The notes beneath the pieces were generated by a model that was given only the letters and a program-made list of their open reading frames with translations, made no database searches and was not told where the DNA came from. From the NCBI GenBank assembly GCA_965197565.1, contig CBDANK010000002.1:620001-684000 (forward strand): 64,000 nucleotides of DNA, in the 5' to 3' direction. Shown here in pieces: positions 42,346-50,179 of the stretch (position 1 is the stretch's first letter; each line of letters begins with the position of its first letter). The DNA comes from G963667675 sp965197565 (GTDB taxonomy: Bacteria; Chloroflexota; Dehalococcoidia; Lucifugimonadales; UBA3495). The translations under genes and the position numbers were made by a program.

Positions 42346-42701
42346 GAGACCTTTGCATAACCCCCAACCATGTCATTCCGAACGCAGCGAAGCCCTTCGG
42401 CTGCACTCAGGATAAACTCCGTGAGGAATCTCAAACCTATGTCAGCAAGCACTGGGTCTGTAGCTGGACCGACGCGACGACTCTGGCCCAACGTCTTAGG
42501 GGCTGTTGACACTACCAATTTTCTATATAGGGATTGGTAGTCCAGCCTCCCACAAAGGGCGCCTCTACAACCGGCGTGCTACGGGATTTCGTAGGGGCAA
42601 CCCTTGTGGTTGCCCGGTCCTCAGCTATTAGTGTCAACAGGCCTTAGATTCCTCCCTTCGGTCGGAATGACAAGTTGAGCGACCAGTTACGCAAAGGTCT
42701 C
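42346..42701. repeat. Interspersed repeat with 16-bp ends, copy A (carries a nested insertion)
   Basis: Ends GAGACCTTTGCATAAC (42346-42361) and GTTACGCAAAGGTCTC (42686-42701) are inverted repeats with one mismatch, bordered by TTTAA near both sides. The body (TGTCATTCCGAACGCAGCG..., AACCTATGTCAGCAAGCACT) recurs at 58417-58690. It contains a 144-bp element that copy B lacks. Confidence 0.82.
42500..42643. mobile_element. 144-bp MITE-like element inside the repeat
   Basis: Ends GGGCTGTTGACACTA (42500-42514) and TAGTGTCAACAGGCC (42629-42643) are inverted repeats (14 of 15). It is flanked by TTAG at 42496-42499 and 42644-42647. The second copy of the host repeat near 58626 has an uninterrupted CGTCTTAGATTCC, which is the empty site. 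The TTAG duplication fits IS5-type (YTAR) targeting. Confidence 0.85.
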
Positions 42702-42709
42702 TTTAACGG

Positions 42710-42762
42710 CTGGGTCTTTGGGTTGTCACCCCCTGTTCAAGTCAGAGAATGAAAAGGCCCTG
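42710..42762. repeat. Short CAGGGTCTTT-type inverted-repeat element
   Basis: Ends CTGGGTCTTTGGGTTGTCAC and AATGAAAAGGCCCTG resemble those of the elements at 21685-21908 and 35776-35967. Only 53 bp long, it lies between the host repeat and the ABC transporter gene; it looks like an internally deleted member of that family. Confidence 0.6.
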
Positions 42763-42848
42763 TTGTGTGCCCCTTCGACCGTTTACAGTTGTGGGCCCAT
42801 GTGATAGTTTTGCCAAGGTCTCCAATCCCGAACACAGGAGAAGGCGCC

Positions 42849-43802
42849 GTGGCAACCATAGAGGCAATTCGTTGCGAGAACCTGACCAAGCGGTTCGGCG
42901 GGGTCACTGCGGTGGAAGGCCTCAGCCTGGCGGTGGAAGAGGGCGCCTCCTTCGGCTTCCTGGGCCCCAACGGGGCGGGAAAGAGCACCACCCTTCGGCT
43001 GTTCACCGGCCTGACCAACCCCTCAGAGGGGCGCATGTGGGTGGGCGGCGAAGACGTATCGGGCCTCTCCCTAGAGTTGCGGGCACAGATAGGCTATCTG
43101 CCTCAGACCCCCGCCTTCTACGGCTGGATGACGGGCCGGGAGTTCCTCCGGTTCACCGGCGACTTGTACGGCATGACAAGACAAGAGTGCCGCGCCCGCG
43201 CCGATGAGTTGCTGCGGGATGTGAACCTGCTGGATGCCGGCGACCGTAAGGTGGGGGGGTACTCGGGGGGGATGAAGCAACGGCTGGGGCTGGCTCAAGC
43301 ACTGGTGCATCACCCCAGGGTATTGTTCCTGGACGAGCCGGCCTCAGCACTGGACCCAATAGGGCGGCGCGACATGCTGGAGACCATCAACGCACTGCGT
43401 GGCCGCACTACGGTGTTCATGTCCAGCCACATCCTGGGCGACATCGAGCGGGTTTGCGACAGAGTGGCCATAATAAACCGGGGCAAGCTGGTAATCTCCG
43501 GCGCCATCGACGACCTGCGGGTGAGACAGGGTCACTCCGTGTTCTTGGTGCAGGTGGAGGAGGAGCCGCAGGAACTGGTCAGCCGTCTATCGGGCCTGCC
43601 ATGGATAGAATCGGTGAAATCCGAGGCGGGAGAAGGCTGGCATGTTCTGCGTGTTGAGGCGGCCCAGTTCGACGCGGCCAAGAGAGAACTGCCCAAGCTG
43701 GTCTATGAGAGCGGTCTTACCATGCTGAAGTATGAGCTGATGTCGGCCAGCTTGGAAGACGTCTTTATAGACTTGGTGGGGCCGGGGAGTTCAGCCCAAT
43801 GA
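42849..43802 (+). CDS. ABC transporter ATP-binding protein
   Basis: 317 residues from a GTG at 42849, chosen because AGGAG lies eight bases upstream. Walker A is GPNGAGKSTT (about 41-50), the Q-loop lies in GYLPQTP, the signature is YSGGMKQRLG and Walker B is VLFLDEPASALDP, followed by the His switch SSHI. An extra C-terminal domain of about 90 residues (from VFLVQVEEE) is typical of CcmA/NatA-like exporters. With the permease overlapping by four bases (ATGA), it forms a two-component exporter of unknown cargo. Confidence 0.92.
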   Translation: MATIEAIRCENLTKRFGGVTAVEGLSLAVEEGASFGFLGPNGAGKSTTLRLFTGLTNPSEGRMWVGGEDVSGLSLELRAQIGYLPQTPAFYGWMTGREFLRFTGDLYGMTRQECRARADELLRDVNLLDAGDRKVGGYSGGMKQRLGLAQALVHHPRVLFLDEPASALDPIGRRDMLETINALRGRTTVFMSSHILGDIERVCDRVAIINRGKLVISGAIDDLRVRQGHSVFLVQVEEEPQELVSRLSGLPWIESVKSEAGEGWHVLRVEAAQFDAAKRELPKLVYESGLTMLKYELMSASLEDVFIDLVGPGSSAQ

Positions 43803-44548
43803 GAGGATTCGCCGCCCTGGCTCGCAAGGAGTTTCTGGAGCAACGCCGCACCTGGAAGTTCGTGGGCACTACGGGAGTGCTCACCGCCGTAGCGTTGATG
43901 GCTGTCCTTATCCCCTCGATCATCAGTTTGGCAAAGGGGGACGAGCGCACGGCTGAATATGCTAGGGACTTGCTTCAAGCCTATGGCGCCACCGTCGTCA
44001 CGTTGGGTGGTCTGATAGCCATCATAGTGTCGATGGGTCTGCTAGCCAACGAGAGACGCAGCGGCACCGCCGGCATGACCCTGACCAAGCCGGTGACCCG
44101 GGCTTCCTTTGTTGCAACGAAGCATGTCGGCCTAGTGCTTATGCTGGTTGCATCGGTGTTCCTGGCTTCTTTGGTAGCTTACCTGCTGGCGTTAATCTTC
44201 TTAGGCGACGTTGGTTTCCTGAGATACCTAATCACCATGATGACACTGGGAATCTGGTTGGCCTTGACCGGTTCCATCAGCCTGTTCTGTAGCGGGTTGT
44301 TCGGCCGGCAAATGGCGGCGGCTGGCGTAGCCCTGCTCCTTTTTATTGCCCTGATATCCATGAGCTTAATCCCGCACGTCCAACCGTATTGGCCCTCCAA
44401 CCTGGTTTCCTGGGGCGAGTCCTTCTTTGTTTCCGATGGCGCAGCTAGCGGCGCCAGAGATTGGTGGCCAACCCTGCCGATCAGCCTGGCGGCCATAGCG
44501 GCGCTGGGCGTCGGCGCTTGGGCAGTGTTCCAAAGGAAAGAGCTCTAA
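43799..44548 (+). CDS. ABC-2 type transporter permease
   Basis: 249 residues with six hydrophobic segments, starting on a charged helix (RGFAALARKEFLEQRRTWKFV), the usual beginning of ABC-2 permeases. The start overlaps the stop of the ATPase gene, so translation is coupled. The central ERRSGTAGMTLTKPVTRASFV matches the cytoplasmic loop before the third helix in NatB/YhaP-like permeases. It forms the membrane part of the exporter; cargo unknown. Confidence 0.88.
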   Translation: MRGFAALARKEFLEQRRTWKFVGTTGVLTAVALMAVLIPSIISLAKGDERTAEYARDLLQAYGATVVTLGGLIAIIVSMGLLANERRSGTAGMTLTKPVTRASFVATKHVGLVLMLVASVFLASLVAYLLALIFLGDVGFLRYLITMMTLGIWLALTGSISLFCSGLFGRQMAAAGVALLLFIALISMSLIPHVQPYWPSNLVSWGESFFVSDGAASGARDWWPTLPISLAAIAALGVGAWAVFQRKEL

Positions 44549-44612
44549 GCGGCGGACTCCTACCGCCATCACCCCGGCGAAAGCGGGGGAGTCAAACAGA
44601 GGACGGCGGAAG

Positions 44613-45434
44613 CTAGACCGCCGGTTTACGGAAGGGTTCCAGCAATAACCGCACATCCGTATCGATGTCGGCGTCCACGAAGAAGGGCTCAAAGTCGGCG
44701 GCCCTAGTCCAAATGCGGGAAGTCTGGATCAGGGCCGCCCGCTCAACGGAGGCCGGCCACCGCAGGATATAAACGTCGGTGTTGTCGGCGTGAGCAGCCC
44801 CGGTGGTGCCGTTGACGGCTCTGCTTACAGCCAGGTTGTTGCCGGAAATATTGGTGATGAGCATTTGCTCGTCGCCGATCAGTACGGTCTGGGCGATGGC
44901 GAATTGGGTTCCGTCGACGACGGCCACAGTGGTCTTGGCGGCGGTCATAGACGCGTCGTTCAGGTCGGCGCCGCTGTCCTCTTTGAACTGTCGATAGCCC
45001 CAGACGCCGGCAACCTGAAAGCGCTGTTCGCCGGTGCTGAAAGCGTCCTTGGTCCCGTGGTGACGCACTCTGATGCTGGAGTATGGTTGGCCCCAATGCC
45101 GGGTTGGCTCAGCGTTGTAAGGTTCCAACCAATAATCGTTGGCTGCCCATGTATCGTCAAAGGTCTTATCGTCGCTGGCATCCTCTTTTAACGACGTAAG
45201 AGAAATCAGGTCCGGAATGAGCAACCTGGAGGAGCCGCTGCCGTCGAACCGCAGGGTCTGAGTCCTGGGGTAGAAGTGGCGACTACAGTAGTGATCGACC
45301 CAATCGGAAACAGCCAATAGCAACTGAAACATCTCGTCGTCGTCACCGGCCCCGGCGGCCGGGTCCTTGAGCAGGCTGTCGTCTTTTAGCTTGGTCAGGT
45401 CCCCGTAAAGGGACCGATAGGCTTCACGGGCCAT
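44613..45434 (-). CDS. Phage head-tail connector-like protein
   Basis: 273 residues. The N-terminal 100 residues (DDEMFQLLLAVSDWVDHYCSRHFYPR) match the helical gp6-type head-tail connector family. The rest is a beta-rich insertion of phage-tail style (GDEQMLITNISGNNLAVSRA) before a C-terminal RAALIQTSRIWTRA. Ribosome binding site AGGATGG. It is the last gene of the minus-strand head module and would join capsid to tail, but no tail gene follows. Confidence 0.6.
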   Translation of the reverse strand: MAREAYRSLYGDLTKLKDDSLLKDPAAGAGDDDEMFQLLLAVSDWVDHYCSRHFYPRTQTLRFDGSGSSRLLIPDLISLTSLKEDASDDKTFDDTWAANDYWLEPYNAEPTRHWGQPYSSIRVRHHGTKDAFSTGEQRFQVAGVWGYRQFKEDSGADLNDASMTAAKTTVAVVDGTQFAIAQTVLIGDEQMLITNISGNNLAVSRAVNGTTGAAHADNTDVYILRWPASVERAALIQTSRIWTRAADFEPFFVDADIDTDVRLLLEPFRKPAV

Positions 45435-45473
45435 TTACACCATCCTAGCCTTCCCCTCCGAAATGGGAAGGGA

Positions 45474-45896
45474 TTAGCTTTCTTCGATGTACTCGATAAG
45501 GATCTTGTGGGCAACAGTGGGCGCGGTCCCCCGCCACCGGCCGCTAAGCACTTCATCCCGTTTGCCCCTGGGGCCTTCCCGTCTCGGGAATACCCTCGTG
45601 GCGGCGCTGCCGGCATCGGGAACCGCCAGGATATCGATGGCCCGGTTGGGCGCGGTGATAATGTTGCCGGCGTCTCCGAAAAACAACTCCCAGAGGCGGC
45701 GGCCGTCCTTCGACTCTTGGAGCACCTTGGCCCTCACGAACCGAAGACGGCGTCCCGGAGACGGCGCCAGCAGCTCTTGACGGTCGACGGTGGCGCCAGC
45801 CTGGATAACTTTGGTCCGAAGGTTATAGGGACGGCGGCGCAGCCGGGCGCGGTAAGCGCGCCGGACCCGGTCGCCAAGCTTCAGGCTGGCCGGCAC
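45474..45896 (-). CDS. Phage-type structural protein, paralogue 1
   Basis: 140 residues, GTG start immediately after the stop of the next gene upstream. The C-terminal half (RRLWELFFGDAGNI ... GPRGKRDEVLSGRWRG) is closely similar to the neighbouring paralogue, which marks a tandem duplication. I recognise no named family. Given its place between capsid and connector genes, a head-completion or minor structural role is likely by context. Confidence 0.55.
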   Translation of the reverse strand: MPASLKLGDRVRRAYRARLRRRPYNLRTKVIQAGATVDRQELLAPSPGRRLRFVRAKVLQESKDGRRLWELFFGDAGNIITAPNRAIDILAVPDAGSAATRVFPRREGPRGKRDEVLSGRWRGTAPTVAHKILIEYIEES

Positions 45897-46319
45897 TTAC
45901 GACTCCTCGACGTATTCGACGATGATTTTATGTGCCGTCCTTGGCGCCGCGCCCAGCCACCGCCCGCTTAACACCTCGTCCCGGAGGCCCCGGGGCCCCT
46001 CGTCTTTGAGGAAAGTCCTAGTGCTGGTTTCGCCCAGGTTTGGCACGTCAAGGATGTCCACGGCCTTATCGGGGTTGACCGTAATGTCCGAGCCGGTGCC
46101 GAAGTACAACTCCCACAAGCGGCGGCCGTCGGACTGTTCTTGGATCAACCGCGTTTTGAGCAAGCGGACCCGCCTACCCTTGGACGGCGTTACCAGCGTT
46201 TCCCTGGCCCCGGAAGTATTGGAGTCATGGGCGTTGACCAGGGCCGCGTAGAGCCTGGGCTGTACGCTCGCTTTGTGATTCCTGGAGGCTCTATCGGAAG
46301 CTCCACGGCTGCTGGTCAT
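45897..46319 (-). CDS. Phage-type structural protein, paralogue 2
   Basis: 140 residues, paralogue of the next gene. Shared parts are QSDGRRLWELYFGTGSDI, VDILDVPNLGETSTRTF and GPRGLRDEVLSGRWLGAA, then a common ending YVEES/YIEES. The N-terminal 40 residues differ. Its stop touches the start of paralogue 1 and its start overlaps the small membrane gene (ATGA), so the group is translationally coupled. Role unknown. Confidence 0.55.
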   Translation of the reverse strand: MTSSRGASDRASRNHKASVQPRLYAALVNAHDSNTSGARETLVTPSKGRRVRLLKTRLIQEQSDGRRLWELYFGTGSDITVNPDKAVDILDVPNLGETSTRTFLKDEGPRGLRDEVLSGRWLGAAPRTAHKIIVEYVEES

Positions 46320-46501
46320 TTGAGCAGCCTGCCGACGCTGGCGCCGCCGAGGCCGGCGATGGCGGCCAGAGACACCGTGAGAGCGGTGCCGTTAACTCCC
46401 TGGCTTAAGGCATAGCCTTCCAAGCCGGCAATGACGATTATGGTAAGGCCGGCGACGGCGGCGTATGCCCTGGTCATCCTGTATCCGCTGAATGAGGTCA
46501 T
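46316..46501 (-). CDS. Small two-helix membrane protein (holin-like?)
   Basis: 61 residues with two membrane segments (AVAGLTIIVIAGLEGYALSQ and TVSLAAIAGLGGASVGRLL), behind CAGGAGATC. Small two-helix proteins in phage modules are often holins or phage membrane proteins, but a holin among head genes would be unusual. Only size and position support that suggestion. Confidence 0.5.
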   Translation of the reverse strand: MTSFSGYRMTRAYAAVAGLTIIVIAGLEGYALSQGVNGTALTVSLAAIAGLGGASVGRLLK

Positions 46502-46520
46502 GCGGCGATCTCCTGGGCCG

Positions 46521-46793
46521 TTAAAGGCTCCCTATAAAGTCCACTTGGTCGTTGTTGTTGGCCGCGTCAGCCCAGAACTGGGAAGTGGAGACTCCATCGG
46601 CCAACTGGAGCTGGATGGATTCGCCGGGGATTAGAGTCATGCCGTCGGCGGACGACACGTCGTCACCACCCAAGTACAGGTCCCCGGTATTATCGGCGCG
46701 GGCCTTGAAGACGGCTGTCTTGAAGTTTCCCTTGTGAGCGGCTTGGACGCGGGTCCCGGCCGCAGCGATCTTTATGGTTGCAGAGATAATCAA
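46521..46793 (-). CDS. Small phage structural protein, possible capsid decoration protein
   Basis: 90 residues from a TTG at 46793 with GAAGGAG upstream; longer readings extend into the capsid gene. The sequence is strand-rich (VQAAHKGNFKTAVFKARADN, LIPGESIQLQLADGVSTSQF), as in small beta-barrel decoration or tail proteins. It lies immediately after the capsid gene. A trimeric decoration role is inferred from position and size. Confidence 0.5.
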   Translation of the reverse strand: MIISATIKIAAAGTRVQAAHKGNFKTAVFKARADNTGDLYLGGDDVSSADGMTLIPGESIQLQLADGVSTSQFWADAANNNDQVDFIGSL

Positions 46794-46867
46794 CCTAAGT
46801 CTCCTTCGCTCCCCCTTGAGCAGGGTGAGTTTCTTCCGGGGTATTGCCCTTTTCGGTGCGCCGATTT

Positions 46868-48202
46868 CTAGGCCGCGCCGGTGATGTTGTATTGGAGCGC
46901 GGTGTGTGTGGCGGTAGACCGGGTCCCGCTGCGCCCTTGGAGAGCGATGCGGAAACTGACGACCATGATGTTCTGCCTCTTTTGCGGGTCCCTCACCGTC
47001 TCTATGCTGAGCTCCCGCTTGTAGCCAACCCGCCACTGGCCGCGGTTGACGATGAGAAGACGCCCGGTGTTGGTCCCGTTGCCCGCATCGGTGACCTTTC
47101 CGTCGATGTCGGCCAGCTTCATTTGCTCGGAGACGATAACGGGTATCCCTTCCACCGCGCCAAGCTGGCCGGTCAGGAGCGTTGCTTGGGGTCCGAACTT
47201 GTCCAGAGTCCTAAAGTTGCCGACGCCGAGGGAGCGGATGAAGGTGTTGACGTCGGTTATGTAAACTACTTCCGAAGGCCGGACGCCGTATTTCCCCAGC
47301 TTGGACCGGACCTCGTTGAACATATCGTCGGACACCGCCCCGGCGTGATTGTTGGCCTGGCTGGTGTTATCCACTAAGGGTAGGTGGAGAAGGCCGTCGA
47401 ACCCCAGCAGCCATTGGCCTTTGCCCGCGTCGGTGGCGGCGATGGTGGCGCCGTCGGCGTTGATGTTGTTGGTGGCCGTGGTATCGCCGTTTAGAATTAC
47501 GTCATCGATAACCTCTCGGGCATTGCGCAAGAGGCTCCTGCGCAGTTCCTCCATCATGGCGATGACCGCGTCTTCATCCAGGTCGTAGGACCAGAGAACC
47601 TCGGCCACCAGTTCGTAGGCCGTAAGGGTCTGGCGGGCGGTGCTGAGGGCGGTGCTTTTGGCGGCCACGTTCTCGGTGCCGGGATACCAGTTCACGTCGC
47701 CCAATTGAAGCGGGATTTGAAACGGGTTGCTGGGCATCTGGACCGTGTTGAACAAAGGGGCCACAGCAGTCTCCAGGTTGACATCGTCCCACAGGGCCCT
47801 AGCCTCCTGTGTGCCCACTAGCTCGTCGCCGGTGCCGGCCGTCGTTGAGTCCATAGCGGCTTTGAGGTTAACCCGCCAGTCTTCCAACATCCTGGGGTTG
47901 AGACCGGACGGATCGCGGAGTTGGGCGGTTAGCAGGCTTCGAACGCAAGCCAGGTCCAGCAAGTCCAAGCCGGTGTATTTGCCGTATGCGACCCGAGGGC
48001 GTTCTCCGACTCCAAACCGGGCCAACATGGACTGTTTCTCGCCCTCCCGCCATAAGTCTTGAATTGTTCCCAGCTGGGCTGCTATTCGTCCTATTTCATC
48101 CTTCAGCGGCGGGAGCTCGGCGTCCAGCCGCGATTGGTAATATTCCCGAATGCCGGCCATCTCCCGCTTGATTAGCTCCAGGTCCTGTGTTGCGAGTGTC
48201 AT
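46868..48202 (-). CDS. HK97-fold major capsid protein
   Basis: 444 residues, ATG behind AAGGAGG. N-terminal coiled-coil delta domain (LELIKREMAGIREYYQSRL, residues 7-60), then the HK97-type core: E-loop region near ALWDDVNLETAVAP, ELVAEVLWSYDLDEDAVI and the P-domain/A-domain TDVNTFIRSLGVGNFRTL, LGAVEGIPVIVSEQM and RGQWRVGYKRELSIETVRD, all typical of Caudoviricetes capsid proteins. It assembles the head. Downstream of the protease gene, as in most HK97-like modules. Confidence 0.8.
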   Translation of the reverse strand: MTLATQDLELIKREMAGIREYYQSRLDAELPPLKDEIGRIAAQLGTIQDLWREGEKQSMLARFGVGERPRVAYGKYTGLDLLDLACVRSLLTAQLRDPSGLNPRMLEDWRVNLKAAMDSTTAGTGDELVGTQEARALWDDVNLETAVAPLFNTVQMPSNPFQIPLQLGDVNWYPGTENVAAKSTALSTARQTLTAYELVAEVLWSYDLDEDAVIAMMEELRRSLLRNAREVIDDVILNGDTTATNNINADGATIAATDAGKGQWLLGFDGLLHLPLVDNTSQANNHAGAVSDDMFNEVRSKLGKYGVRPSEVVYITDVNTFIRSLGVGNFRTLDKFGPQATLLTGQLGAVEGIPVIVSEQMKLADIDGKVTDAGNGTNTGRLLIVNRGQWRVGYKRELSIETVRDPQKRQNIMVVSFRIALQGRSGTRSTATHTALQYNITGAA

Positions 48203-48320
48203 TCGTTCCTCCTTGAAAGTGCTGCCGGGATAATTTCGCTGCTATGTTGGTCAGCCTCCAGCCAAACCTCCGCTCCTTGAGGAAGTCGCCCATCCCGGAG
48301 CAGAGGTTGGAAGGTATGCC

Positions 48321-48331
48321 GGGGGGGGGGG
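48321..48331. repeat. Poly-G run between protease and capsid genes
   Basis: A run of eleven G within the 162-base gap. Such a homopolymer is prone to slippage and sequencing error; no gene is seen there. Confidence 0.8.
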
Positions 48332-48364
48332 CGGGAACCCGTCTGTTGGTCAAGATCCGCGGCG

Positions 48365-49132
48365 TTAGGAGCGGGCCTCCTTTAGGATTGAGAGCAATTC
48401 GCTGAAATTGGACGGCTGAGGTTGAGTGTCGCCGCCAGTTTCCAGAGAAGCCAAGGTCTGGGCTATCTCCTCGCTCAGCTTGCTCAACTCGTCAACTTGG
48501 GCCAGCAAAGCCGGCCAAGCCGCCTCGAGAGCCGGACCCGCCGGATTAGCGCGGCGAAGGTACTCTCCGACGCGGGGGGCTTCACTCAAGGCCCTGCGCA
48601 GGGCGTTCCGATTGGCTGGCACCGGGACCGCACTGGCCTCCAGCAATTCTTGTTCCAAGAACCGGATGCCCAGGACTGCTCCGGTCTTCTCACTCCTTCG
48701 CTCCTCGTAGCGCAGGGGTTTGAATCCCACCGACACCCCCCGTTGATAGCCGGCCCCATACAGCATCGCCACCTCCTGGGCGAAGGGAGTGGGAGCGAAT
48801 TCGACCCGGGCCAGCAGCCGGTGGCCGTCCGTCCAAGTTTCCTGAGCGCGGCCGATTACCGGCCGGGCGTAGTCGTGGGCCCACAAGAACACCGGATTAT
48901 TGCGGTAAGCTTCCAAGTTCCAACCGTCGGCCGCGATCACGTCGCCATGCCGGTCCACCTCATCGGTGGAAAACACGAAGGAAATCCTTTGCGCCGGACC
49001 GGGTTCCTCCGGGCTGGGTCCTGCCTCGTTCCATTTCCGCAGTAGCGGCGCGTCGCCCACTCCCCGGCGGTAAGCATCCAAAGCTTCCAGCAGTCTTTCT
49101 CTGTCCCAAGAAACACCCACTTGGTCTTCCAA
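48365..49132 (-). CDS. HK97-family prohead protease
   Basis: 255 residues from a TTG at 49132 with GGAGGTGAGG upstream. The serine-protease core of the U35 family is visible: DEVDRHGDVIAADGW, LWAHDYARPVIGRAQE (catalytic His), GVSVGFKPLRYE (catalytic Ser in SVGF) and LEASAVPVPANRNAL. A C-terminal tail of about 60 residues (ELSKLSEEIAQTLASLE) is coiled-coil and could be the scaffold part. It cleaves the scaffold during prohead maturation. It begins the module; no portal or terminase gene is upstream. Confidence 0.82.
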   Translation of the reverse strand: MEDQVGVSWDRERLLEALDAYRRGVGDAPLLRKWNEAGPSPEEPGPAQRISFVFSTDEVDRHGDVIAADGWNLEAYRNNPVFLWAHDYARPVIGRAQETWTDGHRLLARVEFAPTPFAQEVAMLYGAGYQRGVSVGFKPLRYEERRSEKTGAVLGIRFLEQELLEASAVPVPANRNALRRALSEAPRVGEYLRRANPAGPALEAAWPALLAQVDELSKLSEEIAQTLASLETGGDTQPQPSNFSELLSILKEARS

Positions 49133-49437
49133 TTCCTCACCTCCGGGTTTGCTGAGACCGGCCTTGGGGTCAAAATCAAAGGGACCGGCCCATGTCGGGG
49201 TCGGTCCCTTCCGGACTCCGGCTTCTGCCGGGTCTCCAAGACTTATTTAGCTTCTGGATATTGAGGTTAGACAAATGTTTCCCAGGGTGTCAATGGCGTT
49301 TTGACACAGGGCCTAAAATCGGACATATCGGCTAAAGGCAACATTGACCTTTAATTTCTCATGTGATAGCCTAAACTATCGCGAAACCAGCGAACAATAC
49401 TTGTTTGGCCAATCAGCGAGGAGCGTGACGATATAAC
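49133..49437. other. Intergenic region between head module and HesB-like gene
   Basis: No gene is seen in about 305 bases separating divergent genes. It contains two inverted repeats: GGGACCG/CGGTCCC (about 49179-49206) and TGTCAA/TTGACA (about 49290-49310). TTGACC at 49344-49349 is a possible -35 for the plus-strand gene but the matching -10 is weak. No phage attachment site could be recognised. Confidence 0.4.
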
Positions 49438-49875
49438 ATGGAAATTACGGCCCTAGCCATTGAGAGACTCAAGGAAGTCCTGGACGAACAAGGTGAAACC
49501 GACGGCTCCCTGCGCGTGATAGCGATGCCGGCCGAATCCGGCGGACTTCAATATATGCTGACCATGGAAAAGGAAAGTCAGCCCGACGACACCGTGATGA
49601 ACGTAGGCGGCGTCAATTTCCTGATGGACTCCGACAGTGCGCCCTTCTTGGAAGAGGCCACCATAGACTACGTGGAAAACTTTGGAGGCCGTGTCGGCTT
49701 TGTAGTGAACAACCCCATGTTTGCCACCGCCGGCGGTTGTGGTTGCGGAGGCGGCGGTTGCGGCTGTGGGGGTGGGGGCGGCGGCTGTGGTTGCGGCAGC
49801 GGAGGCGGCGGTTGCGGCTGTGGGGGTGGGGGCGGCGGCTGTGGTTGCGGCAGCGGAGGTTGCGGCGGTCACTGA
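49438..49875 (+). CDS. HesB/IscA-like protein with long Cys-Gly tail
   Basis: 145 residues. Residues 1-97 follow the HesB/IscA A-type fold pattern (ALAIERLKEVLDEQGE, SLRVIAMPAESGGLQYML, INFLMDSDS-like and DYVENFGGRVGFVVNNP). The conserved first cysteine (usually GCSG) is absent (ESGG). The C-terminal CxC of the family is expanded to a 45-residue tail with 11 Cys and about 30 Gly (repeats of CGCGGGG and CGCGSGG), the only cysteines in the protein. A-type proteins carry Fe-S clusters or iron; this tail could bind several metal ions like a metallothionein. The DNA tail is an imperfect double of about 60 bp. Confidence 0.78.
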   Translation: MEITALAIERLKEVLDEQGETDGSLRVIAMPAESGGLQYMLTMEKESQPDDTVMNVGGVNFLMDSDSAPFLEEATIDYVENFGGRVGFVVNNPMFATAGGCGCGGGGCGCGGGGGGCGCGSGGGGCGCGGGGGGCGCGSGGCGGH

Positions 49876-49908
49876 AGCCCTATCGCCTTAGGCCAACAAC
49901 GACTATCC

Positions 49909-49943
49909 GTAAGGCCCCAGAACATTGGGGCCTTACTCTTTTC
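49909..49943 (+). terminator. Terminator after the HesB-like gene
   Basis: A perfect 11-bp stem GTAAGGCCCCA (49909-49919) and TGGGGCCTTAC (49926-49936) with a six-base loop, followed by TCTTTT. Confidence 0.85.
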
Positions 49944-50179
49944 CCGCCCCGGACCACGCCCCATGCCCCATCCTATCTGAGGAGCCCGCCCACCGGGTTT
50001 CCCTTGACTGCTGTTGGGCGTCACACCGATAATGCAACCCGGATGGCGTCGGGGCATTCCAACGGTAAAGAGCGTAATCCCGGTCCTGCGGTGTAGTCAA
50101 GAGGCGCAGTTGCGGCTTCGGCCCGCGGGCGGGCCGTGGCGCAAAAGGGCAGTCGCAAGCGGACCCACTGGGAGAGAAT
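49944..50179. other. Intergenic leader of the ThDP enzyme gene
   Basis: No gene or clear promoter is seen here. A GGGAGAG sequence lies ten bases before the ATG at 50180. Confidence 0.3.

Noticed and set aside
44549..44612. A phage attachment site next to the head module
   Set aside because: I found only a GGCGAAAGC-type repeat palindrome common elsewhere in the window, and no matching sequence on the other side.
48096..48353. An 85-residue minus-strand frame between protease and capsid genes
   Set aside because: It crosses the poly-G run and overlaps the capsid start, with no ribosome binding site.
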